Assembly (NCBI GenBank): GCA_964428355.1
Contig: CAYRYU010000014.1
Location: forward strand, 1 to 64,000
Origin: CAYRYU01 sp964428355
GTDB lineage: Bacteria > Muiribacteriota > Ozemobacteria > Ozemobacterales > Ozemobacteraceae
Reading direction: 5' to 3'
Length of the DNA stretch: 64,000 bases
The notes below the pieces were generated by a model. It ran no database searches. It was not told the DNA's origin and saw only the letters and a program-made list of their open reading frames with translations. Shown here piece by piece: positions 34,362 to 42,907 of this stretch (within the stretch, counting starts at the first letter, position 1; the number at the start of each line of letters is the position of its first letter). The translations under genes and the position numbers were made by a program.

Positions 34362-35120
34362 TCAGAAAGAGCTGTCGAATGCGTTCGTGGCCGGATCGGG
34401 GGTTTCCTGCCCCGATTTCCCGGTCGGGGTGATCGTGGAAGAGGCGGGAGCCTCGTCGCCTCCCTCGTCGGGGGGCCAGGCGAGGTCCTCCGGAGTGGGG
34501 GGATTAAGGCGGATCCGCGCGACACGCTCGAACTCGAAATGCGGCCCGCCAAGGTGGATCTTCCGCTCACCCGTCCAGACACAAAGCCTGCCCTCGAGCT
34601 CCGCGGTCATGAAATGGGCGATCGAGGTTCCTCGCTTTTCCGAAAGCTGGAGTGCGCGGGCGTAACATTTCCGTTCGTCCTCGTTGAGGAGAACCAGTTC
34701 GAGACGGTTCCCACCGTAGGCTTCGAGGGAATAACCGTTCACGCAAAGATTCCGGTTCCGGGTTTCCCCGTCGTAATCGACCACGAAGTCGGCAAGGTAT
34801 CCGGTTTCATCATCCCCGAATGGGAGCCCCGTGATCCGGAGGAGGCCCAGGATTTCCCGCACGGTTTTTCCCGAATCGAGCCAGGTTTTGAAACCCTGGG
34901 CGAAAAGGTCGGGTTTTCCCGCTTTTCTGAAAGTCAAAAGCCGCTTTCCTGCCTCCCTGGCATCGAGACCTTCGAAGCCTCGGACATCCGCCGGGTTTTC
35001 GGTTGTGGGAACCCCCACGGACTGGGCATCCAGGCGAGGAATGAGGAGGGAAAAGAACCCGATCCCCAATAGGAGGAAAAAGCGCTTCAGTTCATGACCT
35101 CGACGTTCAATTCTTTCCAT
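34362..35120 (-). CDS. Secreted protein of unknown function
   Basis: A 252-residue protein with an N-terminal signal peptide (FFLLLGIGFFSLLIPRLDAQS). The mature part is mixed alpha/beta without a recognised motif and ends in an acidic, Pro/Ser-rich tail. It has two Cys (NRNLCVNGY and RKCYARALQ) that could form a disulphide. The ATG has no clear RBS but is preceded 6 nt upstream by an extended -10, so the transcript may be leaderless. It diverges from the YkgJ-type gene. The 176 bp between it and the 31672 gene hold nothing recognised. Confidence 0.6.
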   Translation of the reverse strand: MERIERRGHELKRFFLLLGIGFFSLLIPRLDAQSVGVPTTENPADVRGFEGLDAREAGKRLLTFRKAGKPDLFAQGFKTWLDSGKTVREILGLLRITGLPFGDDETGYLADFVVDYDGETRNRNLCVNGYSLEAYGGNRLELVLLNEDERKCYARALQLSEKRGTSIAHFMTAELEGRLCVWTGERKIHLGGPHFEFERVARIRLNPPTPEDLAWPPDEGGDEAPASSTITPTGKSGQETPDPATNAFDSSF

Positions 35121-35126
35121 GGGTTC

Positions 35127-35135
35127 ATTCTACCA
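35127..35135 (-). promoter_or_regulatory. Extended -10 promoter, probably leaderless, for the 34362 gene
   Basis: On the minus strand TGGTAGAAT, with its last base only 6 nt before the ATG at 35120, the same layout as at obgE. No -35 consensus is seen. Confidence 0.5.
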
Positions 35136-35157
35136 GAAAGCCTTCCCCGACGTCGCG

Positions 35158-35186
35158 TTGACGGTTTTGGGGACGATTGGTATAAT
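35158..35186 (+). promoter_or_regulatory. Consensus sigma-70 promoter of the YkgJ-type gene
   Basis: TTGACG (35158-35163), a 17-bp spacer and a perfect TATAAT (35181-35186) with an extended TGG before it. The expected leader is about 36 nt and contains AAGGAG for the ATG at 35229. Confidence 0.85.
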
Positions 35187-35228
35187 TGTTCAACGAATCT
35201 CATTCCCCTTCAGATCAAGGAGTTTTCG

Positions 35229-35546
35229 ATGAACCGGATGTACAAAAAATTCATCACCTCGTTCAAGATCCAGTTGAAGCGCCGGTATATTATGCTTTTG
35301 AAAAAGGAAGTCGTCGATGACGGGCTCCGCCGGAGACGTGGGGAATGCCTTGGCTGTGGGGAATGCTGCAAGGCTTCGTTCAACTGCCCGTTCCTTTTCA
35401 AAAGCGGGGACCGCCTCCTCTGCAAGATCCACGAGACCAAGCCCGAGGTCTGCAAGACCTATCCTTTCAACGAACAGGACGTCTTTCCCCACACGGTCGG
35501 TAAGTGCGGATACTATTTCGTGAAGGACGAAGGCTCCTCGAAGTAG
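35229..35546 (+). CDS. YkgJ-family cysteine-cluster protein
   Basis: A 105-residue protein with the zinc/iron-chelating Cys cluster of the YkgJ family: CLGCGECC near residue 40, then FNCPFLF, CKIHETKPEVCKTYPF and a late CGYYF. The basic N-terminus (residues 1-25) is an addition to the usual core. The start at 35229 is fixed by AAGGAG 7 nt upstream and a consensus promoter. The biochemical role of the family is not settled. Confidence 0.85.
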   Translation: MNRMYKKFITSFKIQLKRRYIMLLKKEVVDDGLRRRRGECLGCGECCKASFNCPFLFKSGDRLLCKIHETKPEVCKTYPFNEQDVFPHTVGKCGYYFVKDEGSSK

Positions 35547-35569
35547 GGTTTCCCTGGCTTTCAGGTTGC

Positions 35570-36580
35570 TTATTGTCTGGGATGCGACCGGAAAAAGTTC
35601 CAGATCAGCCGCGTCGCGTGGAAATCACGGCAGACCCTTCCGATTATGGCCCGGGGAAGATACTGCGCTCCTCCCGGCCAGGTGTGTCCGCCCCCGACCA
35701 CCTTTACCAGCACCACCTCTGTCGCGGATTTCCCTCCGCTCCATGTGAAGGTTTCCGCGCGGCAGCCATCCTTTGGATCCGTGTCCGGCATCGACGCAAC
35801 GGCTGGTTCCGGATGGCAACCGTCGAACCCAACCCATTTTGCAATCGTTTCATCCGTGCCGATGGTCAACCCGCGCGTCTTTCGGAATAGTTTCACCTCT
35901 CCCCCGACATAAGGAACCAGGGGATCCTCCGTCCCGTTGATCACCATCACCGACAGGGGAAGCGAAGGGGAAAAGGACGCAGCAGCATCCTTCCCGATCC
36001 CGGCGGTTACGGCTGCGATTGCCGCGATACGGTCCGCAGCCTTGATCGCCAGATATTGTGACATGAAACCCCCGTTGGAAATCCCGGTAGAGAAAACCCT
36101 CTTGGAATCCACCGGGGTCGAATTCCCAATAACGTCGATGACTGTCGTGAGAAACTTGACGTCGTCGATCTCCTTGAGATATTCGAGACCCTGAAGGTTG
36201 ACGGTACGGCCGTCATTCCAATTCCCACTCATCGCCTCCGGATACGCCACGATGAACCCTTCGCTGGCGGCAAGGGTGTGAAAACCCAGAAAATTGGCTA
36301 TTCCCCACATGTTACCGCCACCCCCGTGGAGCGCTAGGACCAAGGGTAGCGGGCCGGAGGCGTTTTGAGGGGTGAAGACCAGGAACCGTCGGGTCTTGTT
36401 GTCGATCTCGATCGTGTGTTCGACGAGACCGGGATTTCTGCGCTGTCCAAAGGCCTTCCTGAGGCGGTCGAGGAATGGCCGATCCGCTGCCCGCGCCACG
36501 TATGATCCCACCGCCAGCAGTAGAAAACAAACTGCGAGGATTACCCACCTTTGGGGGAAGGCCCCTTTTCTGAAAACCAT
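35570..36580 (-). CDS. Exported polyhydroxybutyrate-depolymerase/feruloyl-esterase-like hydrolase (LpqC type)
   Basis: The 336-residue alpha/beta hydrolase has a signal peptide (RWVILAVCFLLLAVGSYVARA). The oxyanion region is LVLALHGGGGN. The catalytic Ser is in GISNGGF near residue 170, Asp in NGTEDPLVPY and His in GGGHTWPGG, the arrangement of the PHB-depolymerase/LpqC family. The natural ester substrate cannot be inferred. The ATG at 36580 gives a proper signal peptide and has AGGGAGG 9 nt upstream, so longer starts are rejected. It stands alone between the YkgJ-type gene and the assembly gap. Confidence 0.88.
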   Translation of the reverse strand: MVFRKGAFPQRWVILAVCFLLLAVGSYVARAADRPFLDRLRKAFGQRRNPGLVEHTIEIDNKTRRFLVFTPQNASGPLPLVLALHGGGGNMWGIANFLGFHTLAASEGFIVAYPEAMSGNWNDGRTVNLQGLEYLKEIDDVKFLTTVIDVIGNSTPVDSKRVFSTGISNGGFMSQYLAIKAADRIAAIAAVTAGIGKDAAASFSPSLPLSVMVINGTEDPLVPYVGGEVKLFRKTRGLTIGTDETIAKWVGFDGCHPEPAVASMPDTDPKDGCRAETFTWSGGKSATEVVLVKVVGGGHTWPGGAQYLPRAIIGRVCRDFHATRLIWNFFRSHPRQ

Positions 36581-36649
36581 CCCAAGAAACCTCCCTCGAC
36601 GGAAGCCGAAGGTCTGAGGCATCACAGCCAAGAACCGCGGTTCACCAAA

Positions 36650-36721
36650 AAGATCACGGTGATCCGGAAGGTCATGGTGATCCAGAAGATCACGGTGATC
36701 CAGAAGATCACGGGATCTTGC
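36650..36721 (+). repeat. 18-bp tandem repeat next to the assembly gap
   Basis: About four units of AAGATCACGGTGATCCAG, the first three at 36650-36667, 36668-36685 and 36686-36703 with 1-3 changes, the fourth degenerate. It lies 60 bp before the N run and may have contributed to the assembly break. Confidence 0.85.
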
Positions 36722-36781
36722 AGATCACCAGGTTGCCCCATGTTTCAAAAGTCCGGCAACCTTTCCCCACCCTGTTCTTTG

Positions 36782-36881
36782 NNNNNNNNNNNNNNNNNNN
36801 NNNNNNNNNNNNNNNNNNNNNNNNNNNNNNNNNNNNNNNNNNNNNNNNNNNNNNNNNNNNNNNNNNNNNNNNNNNNNNNNN
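36782..36881. other. Assembly gap (100 N)
   Basis: Exactly 100 N, a conventional scaffold gap of unknown true size. It begins 3 bp after the stop of the DJ-1/PfpI gene on its 3' side, so genes further downstream in that operon may be missing. Confidence 1.
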
Positions 36882-36884
36882 CCC

Positions 36885-37451
36885 CTAGCCTTTCATCATC
36901 TCGATGATCTTCCGGGCCATCAGGTGACAATGGCCTCCGGTTCTGGCGGAAACGAGGTCCCCGTCTACGACGAGGTCCTGGTCGACGAAGTCTACCCCGT
37001 AAGCCCTGGCGTCGCCGAGAAGGTTGTTGTGGCAGGTCATCTTCCTGCCCTTGACCAGCTCGGGCATGGGTGCGACGAGCCAGAGGCCGTGGCAGATGAT
37101 TCCCTTGACGATCTTCTTTTCGGCGAAAGCCCTGGCCAGGAACTGGGTTGCGGGCGGGACCTTCTTCACGTCATCCGTGTAACGGAGCCGGTCGGCGACC
37201 TGTCCGGCGGGAACGATGATCGCGGAGTAACTCTTCAGCTCCGCATCGGACATGTTCTCGAAGCTTTCCCGGCACTCCATGGGAATGTGATACTCGTGAC
37301 CCTTGAAGGTGAGAGACTGGCATCCCCACAGGCGGGTAAGGAAGTGGAGTTCGATCTCCTCCTCCGGAAACCGGTGCTGGTAATAGAAGATTTCGTTTTC
37401 GTAATAGTCGGATTCGAGTAGAATTCCGACCTTCTTGCCTTTCAGGCTCAC
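36885..37451 (-). CDS. DJ-1/PfpI-family protein
   Basis: A 188-residue class-I-glutamine-amidotransferase-fold protein. It opens KKVGILLESDYYENEIFYYQ with the conserved early acidic residue. The nucleophile elbow is GIICHGLWLV near residue 118, and the late motif is DGDLVSARTGGHCH. Family members include glyoxalase III/deglycase-type enzymes and chaperones; the specific reaction is unknown. A GTG start has GGGAG about 8 nt upstream. A second DJ-1/PfpI protein is encoded at 47084. Confidence 0.88.
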   Translation of the reverse strand: MSLKGKKVGILLESDYYENEIFYYQHRFPEEEIELHFLTRLWGCQSLTFKGHEYHIPMECRESFENMSDAELKSYSAIIVPAGQVADRLRYTDDVKKVPPATQFLARAFAEKKIVKGIICHGLWLVAPMPELVKGRKMTCHNNLLGDARAYGVDFVDQDLVVDGDLVSARTGGHCHLMARKIIEMMKG

Positions 37452-37487
37452 GTGGCTTCTCCCTTCAGTCGTTTGAGAAGGTCCGGG

Positions 37488-37913
37488 TCAGGGTTTTGGG
37501 GGGGTGGGAAGACTCTTGACCATTGTCAGGATGTTCATTTTGTTCTCGTACTTGTAGTCGACCGAGTCCATGATCTGCTTCACCATGTAGATCCCGAGAC
37601 CGCCGATTTTCCGCTCCTCGACGGGAGCATGGATGTTGGGGTCTTCGCGGGCCAGGGGGTTGAACTCACCCCCGCTGTCCGTAACGCGGATCCGAAGTGC
37701 GTGGGGATTTTCAATGACGGTGCAGTCGATCTCGACCTCCCCATGTTTATCTGGGTATCCGTAGTTGATGACGTTAACCACGATCTCTTCGAAGGCGATC
37801 GCCAGCTGGGTGGTCATTGCCTCGTCGAAACCGAACTTCTTGGCTTCGTCGCAAAAGAAATCGCTCATCTGGGGGAAGTTGTCCATGATCGCCGGCAGTT
37901 TGAGAGTGGGCAT
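37488..37913 (-). CDS. Anti-sigma-type serine kinase/ATPase (RsbW/SpoIIAB-like)
   Basis: A 141-residue GHKL-fold ATPase. The N box is AFEEIVVNVINYGYPD, G1 is RVTDSGGEFNPL and G2 is ERKIGGLGIYMVK. Such proteins bind a sigma factor or other target and phosphorylate a STAS antagonist. The partner STAS protein is encoded just upstream (38066). No sigma-factor gene is next to them, so the regulated target is unknown. AAGGA precedes the start. Confidence 0.92.
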   Translation of the reverse strand: MPTLKLPAIMDNFPQMSDFFCDEAKKFGFDEAMTTQLAIAFEEIVVNVINYGYPDKHGEVEIDCTVIENPHALRIRVTDSGGEFNPLAREDPNIHAPVEERKIGGLGIYMVKQIMDSVDYKYENKMNILTMVKSLPTPPKP

Positions 37914-38065
37914 GTCAGGTTCCTTTCGGGTGCGGATACTCCGCCTGGCGTTTCCGGGACAAAGCCGGAAAAAGCGGGGAACCGACCCTTCCGGGAAGAG
38001 GAGTTCCCGGTCACGTTGGGGAAACCCCGTCCCGGCCTCGTTTCAAGGAGACCGGGCGGGCTGGA

Positions 38066-38386
38066 TCATTCCTGGTATGTATCCTGGATCGTCAGGAAGC
38101 TGTCGAATCCCGTCATCTTGAAGATGTTGAGGATTTCAGCGGAAGCCCCGATCAGGTAAACGGTGGTGTTCTTCCCGATCTTCTGCTTCGCGAAAACGAT
38201 GGCCCGAAGTCCGGCGCTGGAGATGTACTTCAGTTCGTTGGCGAAGAACACGATCTTGTCGATGGTCTGGCCCACGAGTTTCTTGAGCTCATCCGCGAGT
38301 GCGGGGGCGTTGGTCGAGTCGATCCGGTCGATCAGCTTGATCTTGGCGACGGTGCCGGTCTGTTCCATGGAAAAATTCTGACCCAT
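38066..38386 (-). CDS. STAS-domain anti-anti-sigma factor (RsbV/SpoIIAA-like)
   Basis: A 106-residue single-domain STAS protein. DRIDSTNAPALADELKKLV is the first strand-helix, and YISSAGLRAIVFAKQ near residue 57 contains the phosphorylatable Ser next to the helix. A strong SD (AGGAGGA) precedes the ATG. It pairs with the ATPase at 37488. A PP2C phosphatase able to reset such a protein is encoded at 54416. It lies 18 bp after glgX on the same strand. Confidence 0.93.
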   Translation of the reverse strand: MGQNFSMEQTGTVAKIKLIDRIDSTNAPALADELKKLVGQTIDKIVFFANELKYISSAGLRAIVFAKQKIGKNTTVYLIGASAEILNIFKMTGFDSFLTIQDTYQE

Positions 38387-38404
38387 TTTGTTTTACTCCT
38401 CCTG

Positions 38405-40513
38405 TTATTTTGCTACGAGAATGACGATGGACCGAGGTCCGACAAGGAACTCGGACTGATTTTCAAGGCGTTTTTCCTCGCCCACGTTCCAGATATCGCT
38501 TTGGTAGGGCATGTCGGTGTTCGCGAAGACGTGCCAGGATTTCCCTTCCCCAGGCCAGGGAAGCTCGAACCCGTGCATCTCCCAGTGCATGTTCATCGCG
38601 GCATAGATGGTCTGATCATTGGGTTGGGAATGCTTTCCGCAGAGCATGAAGGCGAAAACCCGGCTCATTCCACCGAAATCCGCCTGCCAGGCCTTGGTCC
38701 CGTGCCAGGAGATGTCGGGGATTCCGCTTCCGACGACGTCGCGGTACTCGAAATGGCCTTCGTGCCTTAGGACCGGGTGGGCCTTCCGGAAAGCGATCAT
38801 CTTGCGGAAGAAATCGAAGAGGTCCGGGTTCTTTTTCAGGTCGTCCCAGTTGAGCCAGGAGATATCGCTGTCCTGGCAATAGGCGTTGTTGTTGCCTCCC
38901 TGGGAGTTTCCGAACTCGTCGCCCGACAGGATCATGGGGACCCCCTGGCTGAGGAGCAGAATGGTTACCATGTTCTTGATCTGCTTCCTTCTGAGCCGGT
39001 TGACCTCGGGGTCGGTGGATTCACCTTCCCAACCGCAGTTCCAGCTGTCGTTGTCGTTTCCTCCGTCCCGGTTGTTCTCCCCGTTGGCTTCGTTGTGCTT
39101 TCCGTTGTAGGAAACCAGGTCCATCATGCAGAAGCCGTCGTGGCAAGTGACGAAGTTGATCGAGGCTCGGGAACCGCGTCGCTCGCCCCCGTACAGGTCG
39201 GGGGAACCCGCGACCCGTTGGGAGATCGCGCCGGTCTTTCCCATTTCACCCTTGACGAACTTCCTAACGTCGTCCCGGTATTTCCCGTTCCATTCGGCCC
39301 AGCGGCCCCAGCTCGGAAACGAGCCGACCTGGTAGAGGCCGCCCGCATCCCAGGCCTCGGCGATGAGCTTGCATTTCCCCAGGATAGGATCGTGTGCAAG
39401 GGCCTCCAGGAGAGGTGGATTGGACAGAGGCGCTCCGTTCTGGTCGCGGCCGAGGATCGAAGCGAGGTCGAACCGGAAGCCGTCGATGTGGTAATCGGAA
39501 GCCCAGTAACGCAGGCAGTCGAGGATGAGGCCCCGGGTAACGGGATGGTTGCAGTTCAGGGTGTTTCCGCACCCGCTGAAGTTGTAGTAGTAGCCGTCGG
39601 GAGTGAGGATGTAGTAGGTGCGATTGTCGATTCCGCGGTAGGAAATGTAGGGACCGTTCTCGTTCCCCTCGGCGGTGTGGTTGAAGACGACATCGAGGAT
39701 CACCTCGATGCCCGCTTTGTGGAGCTCCTTGATAGTGGCCTTCAGCTCATCGACCTGCATCCCGTACTTTCCGGAAGCGGCAAAACCCGCCTTCGGTGCG
39801 AAGAATCCGACGTTGCTGTAGCCCCAGTAATTGAGAAGCTTCCGGCCGTCAACCGGCGAGACGCGGGCATTCTCGAACTCGTCGAACTCGTGGATTGGCA
39901 TGAGTTCGAGGCAGTTGATCCCGAGCTGCTTGAGGTAGGGGATCTTCTGTCTGATCGCGGCGTAGGTTCCAGGGTTGTCAACGCCCGAAGAGGGATGCTG
40001 GGTGAAACCCCTGACATGCATCTCGTAGATCACGAGATCGCCGGTGGGGTATTCGAGTGGGTGATCGCCTTCCCAGTCGAAATCGTCGAGGACCAGCCGG
40101 GCGCGATGCTGGTAGGGGTTCGACCAGTCGGGGTCGACTCCCCAGACATCCCGGCCGCCGATCATCTTGGCGTAAGGGTCCATCAGGATCTTGGTCTTGT
40201 TGAACCGATGGCCTTCCTGGGGGTTGAATGGGCCGTCCATTCGGAAGCCATATTCGGTCTCCTCGATGTCGAGGTCGAAAACGATCATCGAGTACACGTT
40301 GCCTATCCGGAATTTGTCGGGGAAGGGGATGATGCCGTAGGGTTCCCGCTCGTCCTTCCGGAAGAGTACCAGTTCGCAGGACGTCGCGTAACTCGAGAAG
40401 ATCGAGAAGTTCACCCCTCCCGGCACGATCGTTGCGCCGAAGGGAAGGGGTTTTCCGGGGCGGAGCTTGAATTCACCGTAGTTGTCGGTGGGTTGGAGGT
40501 CGATTCGTTCCAT
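38405..40513 (-). CDS. glgX: Glycogen debranching enzyme / isoamylase (GlgX/TreX type)
   Basis: The 702-residue GH13 enzyme hydrolyses alpha-1,6 branches of glycogen. The N-terminal CBM48-like domain is at about residues 20-110. The TIM barrel carries VFNHTAEG, the nucleophile Asp in GFRFDLAS, the acid Glu in LIAEAWDA and the third acid in FVTCHDG. SD AGAGGAAAGG supports the start. It lies between an AGE-fold sugar enzyme and the STAS gene on the same strand, so it may be co-expressed with the partner-switch pair. Confidence 0.96.
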   Translation of the reverse strand: MERIDLQPTDNYGEFKLRPGKPLPFGATIVPGGVNFSIFSSYATSCELVLFRKDEREPYGIIPFPDKFRIGNVYSMIVFDLDIEETEYGFRMDGPFNPQEGHRFNKTKILMDPYAKMIGGRDVWGVDPDWSNPYQHRARLVLDDFDWEGDHPLEYPTGDLVIYEMHVRGFTQHPSSGVDNPGTYAAIRQKIPYLKQLGINCLELMPIHEFDEFENARVSPVDGRKLLNYWGYSNVGFFAPKAGFAASGKYGMQVDELKATIKELHKAGIEVILDVVFNHTAEGNENGPYISYRGIDNRTYYILTPDGYYYNFSGCGNTLNCNHPVTRGLILDCLRYWASDYHIDGFRFDLASILGRDQNGAPLSNPPLLEALAHDPILGKCKLIAEAWDAGGLYQVGSFPSWGRWAEWNGKYRDDVRKFVKGEMGKTGAISQRVAGSPDLYGGERRGSRASINFVTCHDGFCMMDLVSYNGKHNEANGENNRDGGNDNDSWNCGWEGESTDPEVNRLRRKQIKNMVTILLLSQGVPMILSGDEFGNSQGGNNNAYCQDSDISWLNWDDLKKNPDLFDFFRKMIAFRKAHPVLRHEGHFEYRDVVGSGIPDISWHGTKAWQADFGGMSRVFAFMLCGKHSQPNDQTIYAAMNMHWEMHGFELPWPGEGKSWHVFANTDMPYQSDIWNVGEEKRLENQSEFLVGPRSIVILVAK

Positions 40514-40558
40514 GCCTTTCCTCTGTCGTTGTTGATGTGTCGATCGGAACTGGAGCCC

Positions 40559-40578
40559 CCCCGGGGTTTCCCCCGGGG
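40559..40578 (-). terminator. GC-rich intercistronic hairpin after the AGE gene
   Basis: CCCCGGGG arms around a 3-4 nt loop between the 40590 stop and the glgX start. No U-tract follows, so it may be a processing or attenuation site rather than a full terminator. Confidence 0.4.
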
Positions 40579-40589
40579 AGGGTTCAACC

Positions 40590-42407
40590 TCATTTGGGCG
40601 TGAGGCGGACCTTGATCTTGGGCCGGTGGGTGGTAACCGGGATCTCCACCGTGAGTTTCTTCGCGTCGAACTTCTTGTAGGGTTCTCCGTCGACCCAGAC
40701 TTCCGTGATCTCCACGGCTCCCGGGGGAAGCAGGTCGGGGGAGACGCGCAGGGTATTGTTGGGGAAACCCTTGGGAATCGGCTTGAAATAGAAATCCATG
40801 GGTTTCTTGGTCTGGAGCAGATTGATGTAGGTCGCGCTGAGGTAGGCGAGCTCGACCGAATGGTAGGCGCTCATCGAGTGGCTGCCCTTGAACCGCTCGT
40901 TTCCAAGGAGGAAGGGGATTCCGTTGTTGAGCACGTTGAAGTAGACCGAGCCGTCGTTGTGATCGGGGAAGAACGTGTTGTAGAAGGCGGTCGATTCCCG
41001 GCCCAGGCGGAGATACTCGGGATCCTTGAGGCATCCGAAGAGGATCTGGTAAGCCAGGATTCCCTGCTCCTGCTGCCACCACGCCTTGCGGTCGTGCCAT
41101 GCGAAACGGTGCGCTTCCTCGCCGGGCTGGGTGACACGTTCCATGACGTCGTACCAGCCGAACCGCTGCTTGTCCATTCCCACTTCGGGCATGACCTTGG
41201 CGATCTTCTTGGCGACGTTGACGTAGATTTCCTTGGGCTCGACGCTGTTGATGCGCATGAGGTTCCAGGCGATCTTGAGGTTGTGCCCGACGACGCCGCG
41301 GTTCTGCTGCCAACCCCAGGTCTGGTCGTGGCTCCAGTCGTCGAGGAATTTTTCCTGGACGAACGGGCTGTGGTCGTAATCGGGAAAATACTTGCAGATG
41401 CAGTCGGCGCAGTAGACCAGGAACTTCCTGTAGCGTTCCTCGCCGAGGGCGAGAAGGGCGTTGATCAGGAAAGCGGGAGCGTGGTCGCCGACGGAGTTCC
41501 AGTTCTTCCTGGCCTTGTTGACCCCGAGGCTGTCGCTGTGCGCGCTCATGCTGATCGGATCGATGTGGGAGTAATACCCGCCCTTTTCCTTGTCGTGGAA
41601 GAATTTGTCGAAAAGGTCGAGGGTCAGGTTAAGGTCTTTCTGGATGAGGGGGTCGCCGTTGATGCGGAGGGTCTGGCAGGGACCTGCGAGCGCGTAGATC
41701 TGCTCGTAGGCGGGAATCGCGTCGTAGTCGTCACCGAACTCGGATGTGAAAACCTTGTGTTCGGTGTCTCCGTGGATGTCGATCCCGTGATACCAATAGA
41801 TGATGTTCTCGTCGGTATCGTAGAACCGCATGTGGTCGCGCAGATACTCGACGCCCTTTTCCGCGGTGTCCAGGAAGCGGTCCTCGCCGGTCAGCAGGTA
41901 TGCGGAGGCCATACCGTAGATCATGCGGGAGATAGTGTCGGTTTCCTGGCGGGAGGTATCGGTGTGCTTGCCGGTCAGATCGATGATCGTGCGGTAGTTG
42001 CGGTAGTTGATGTGGTTGGGATCACCGAACTGCGCTTTGATGAAGAAGTCGCAGATGGAAGTGGCCTGTTTGATCCACCAATCGGGTTCCTCGAAGCGGA
42101 ACTTCTCCTTGGTCTTTCCGGGAAGATAGATGGTCTGGGCTTCGAAAACGTGGCCGTTGCCCTGGGGATAATAAGTCCCGTATACCATGGCCATCTGGCC
42201 GGGCTGGAGATGATCGTTCAGGCGGCCGGAAGCATCCATGTAAGGCTCGCCAAGGTTCCGCATGATCTGGGCGCTGCAGTTGGGGGAAATCTTGACTGAA
42301 AATTCCCGGCCGTCGGAGGTCTTCATCCCGAAGACTTTCTTCTGGGAATCATACTGGGTAACGTAACCGCTGATGGTATCGGAAAATTCGAACTGCATGG
42401 GTTTCAT
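40590..42407 (-). CDS. AGE-fold (N-acylglucosamine 2-epimerase-like) protein with N-terminal beta domain
   Basis: A 605-residue protein. Residues 1 to about 95 are a small beta domain (ISGYVTQYDSQKKVFGMKTS). From about 105 it has the (alpha/alpha)6 barrel of the AGE/GH-like superfamily: SRQETDTISRMIYGMASAY, FFHDKEKGGYYS, WGWQQNRGVVGHNLKIAWNL and WWQQEQGILAYQ. The His-rich VVGHNLK and the HD(R)KAWWQQE pair match the epimerase active-site layout. The C-terminal ~80 residues are again beta-rich. Substrate unknown; proximity to glgX suggests sugar or oligosaccharide handling. Confidence 0.82.
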   Translation of the reverse strand: MKPMQFEFSDTISGYVTQYDSQKKVFGMKTSDGREFSVKISPNCSAQIMRNLGEPYMDASGRLNDHLQPGQMAMVYGTYYPQGNGHVFEAQTIYLPGKTKEKFRFEEPDWWIKQATSICDFFIKAQFGDPNHINYRNYRTIIDLTGKHTDTSRQETDTISRMIYGMASAYLLTGEDRFLDTAEKGVEYLRDHMRFYDTDENIIYWYHGIDIHGDTEHKVFTSEFGDDYDAIPAYEQIYALAGPCQTLRINGDPLIQKDLNLTLDLFDKFFHDKEKGGYYSHIDPISMSAHSDSLGVNKARKNWNSVGDHAPAFLINALLALGEERYRKFLVYCADCICKYFPDYDHSPFVQEKFLDDWSHDQTWGWQQNRGVVGHNLKIAWNLMRINSVEPKEIYVNVAKKIAKVMPEVGMDKQRFGWYDVMERVTQPGEEAHRFAWHDRKAWWQQEQGILAYQILFGCLKDPEYLRLGRESTAFYNTFFPDHNDGSVYFNVLNNGIPFLLGNERFKGSHSMSAYHSVELAYLSATYINLLQTKKPMDFYFKPIPKGFPNNTLRVSPDLLPPGAVEITEVWVDGEPYKKFDAKKLTVEIPVTTHRPKIKVRLTPK

Positions 42408-42578
42408 TGTTCGGTCCTCGTCCTTTCAAAATTCAGAAAAGCAGGATTGAAGGAGCCCGATCGGGACCGCCACGGAAACGGAAGAAAACTGCCGGTTCCG
42501 CCGGACGCGTGTGAGCGTGGATCCGTGAGGATCGGCGGCAAGAGTCCCGGTGCAACTTCAAAGGTTGTCGGGAGGGAA

Positions 42579-42884
42579 TCACCGGTGCTTTTTCGCAGGG
42601 GTCTTTTTGGCTGCGGGTTTCGCGGCCAGGGGCCTGGTCATGGGGCCGGTGGTCTTCTTCAGGGTCGAAGTGTACTTGGTGATGAAGGAGTCGGGACTGA
42701 TTGGATATTCCGACACCAGGTGGCCTCCCGCAGCGATGCTGTTGATCGGGAAATCCTGGAACATCACGTAGATCTTTTCCTGGGGAACCTTGGTGAGATC
42801 GGACAGGATCTTGGTGAACTTCTGGGCGATCTCCATCTTCTGCTCGTCGAGCAGTTCGAGGGTGGAAAGGGTGATTACGGGCAT
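42579..42884 (-). CDS. Tautomerase/MIF-superfamily protein with Lys/Ala-rich tail
   Basis: A 101-residue protein of the 4-oxalocrotonate tautomerase superfamily. It has the catalytic Pro directly after the initiator Met (MPVITLSTLELL), followed by KMEIAQKFTKILSDLTKVP and IYVMFQDFP. The last ~18 residues are basic and low-complexity (AAKPAAKKTPAKKHR) and are not part of the fold. A related short tautomerase lies at 46782. The preceding 170 bp up to the AGE gene contain nothing recognised. Confidence 0.85.
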   Translation of the reverse strand: MPVITLSTLELLDEQKMEIAQKFTKILSDLTKVPQEKIYVMFQDFPINSIAAGGHLVSEYPISPDSFITKYTSTLKKTTGPMTRPLAAKPAAKKTPAKKHR

Positions 42885-42907
42885 CTATTTTGCTCCTTCC
42901 GTATTGA

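Noticed and set aside
36650..36721. CRISPR-like repeat
   Set aside because: 18-bp units are directly adjacent with no spacers.
38777..42299. Two long plus-strand frames opposite glgX and the AGE gene
   Set aside because: Val/Asp/Glu-rich translations typical of antisense high-GC frames; the minus-strand genes have clear family motifs.
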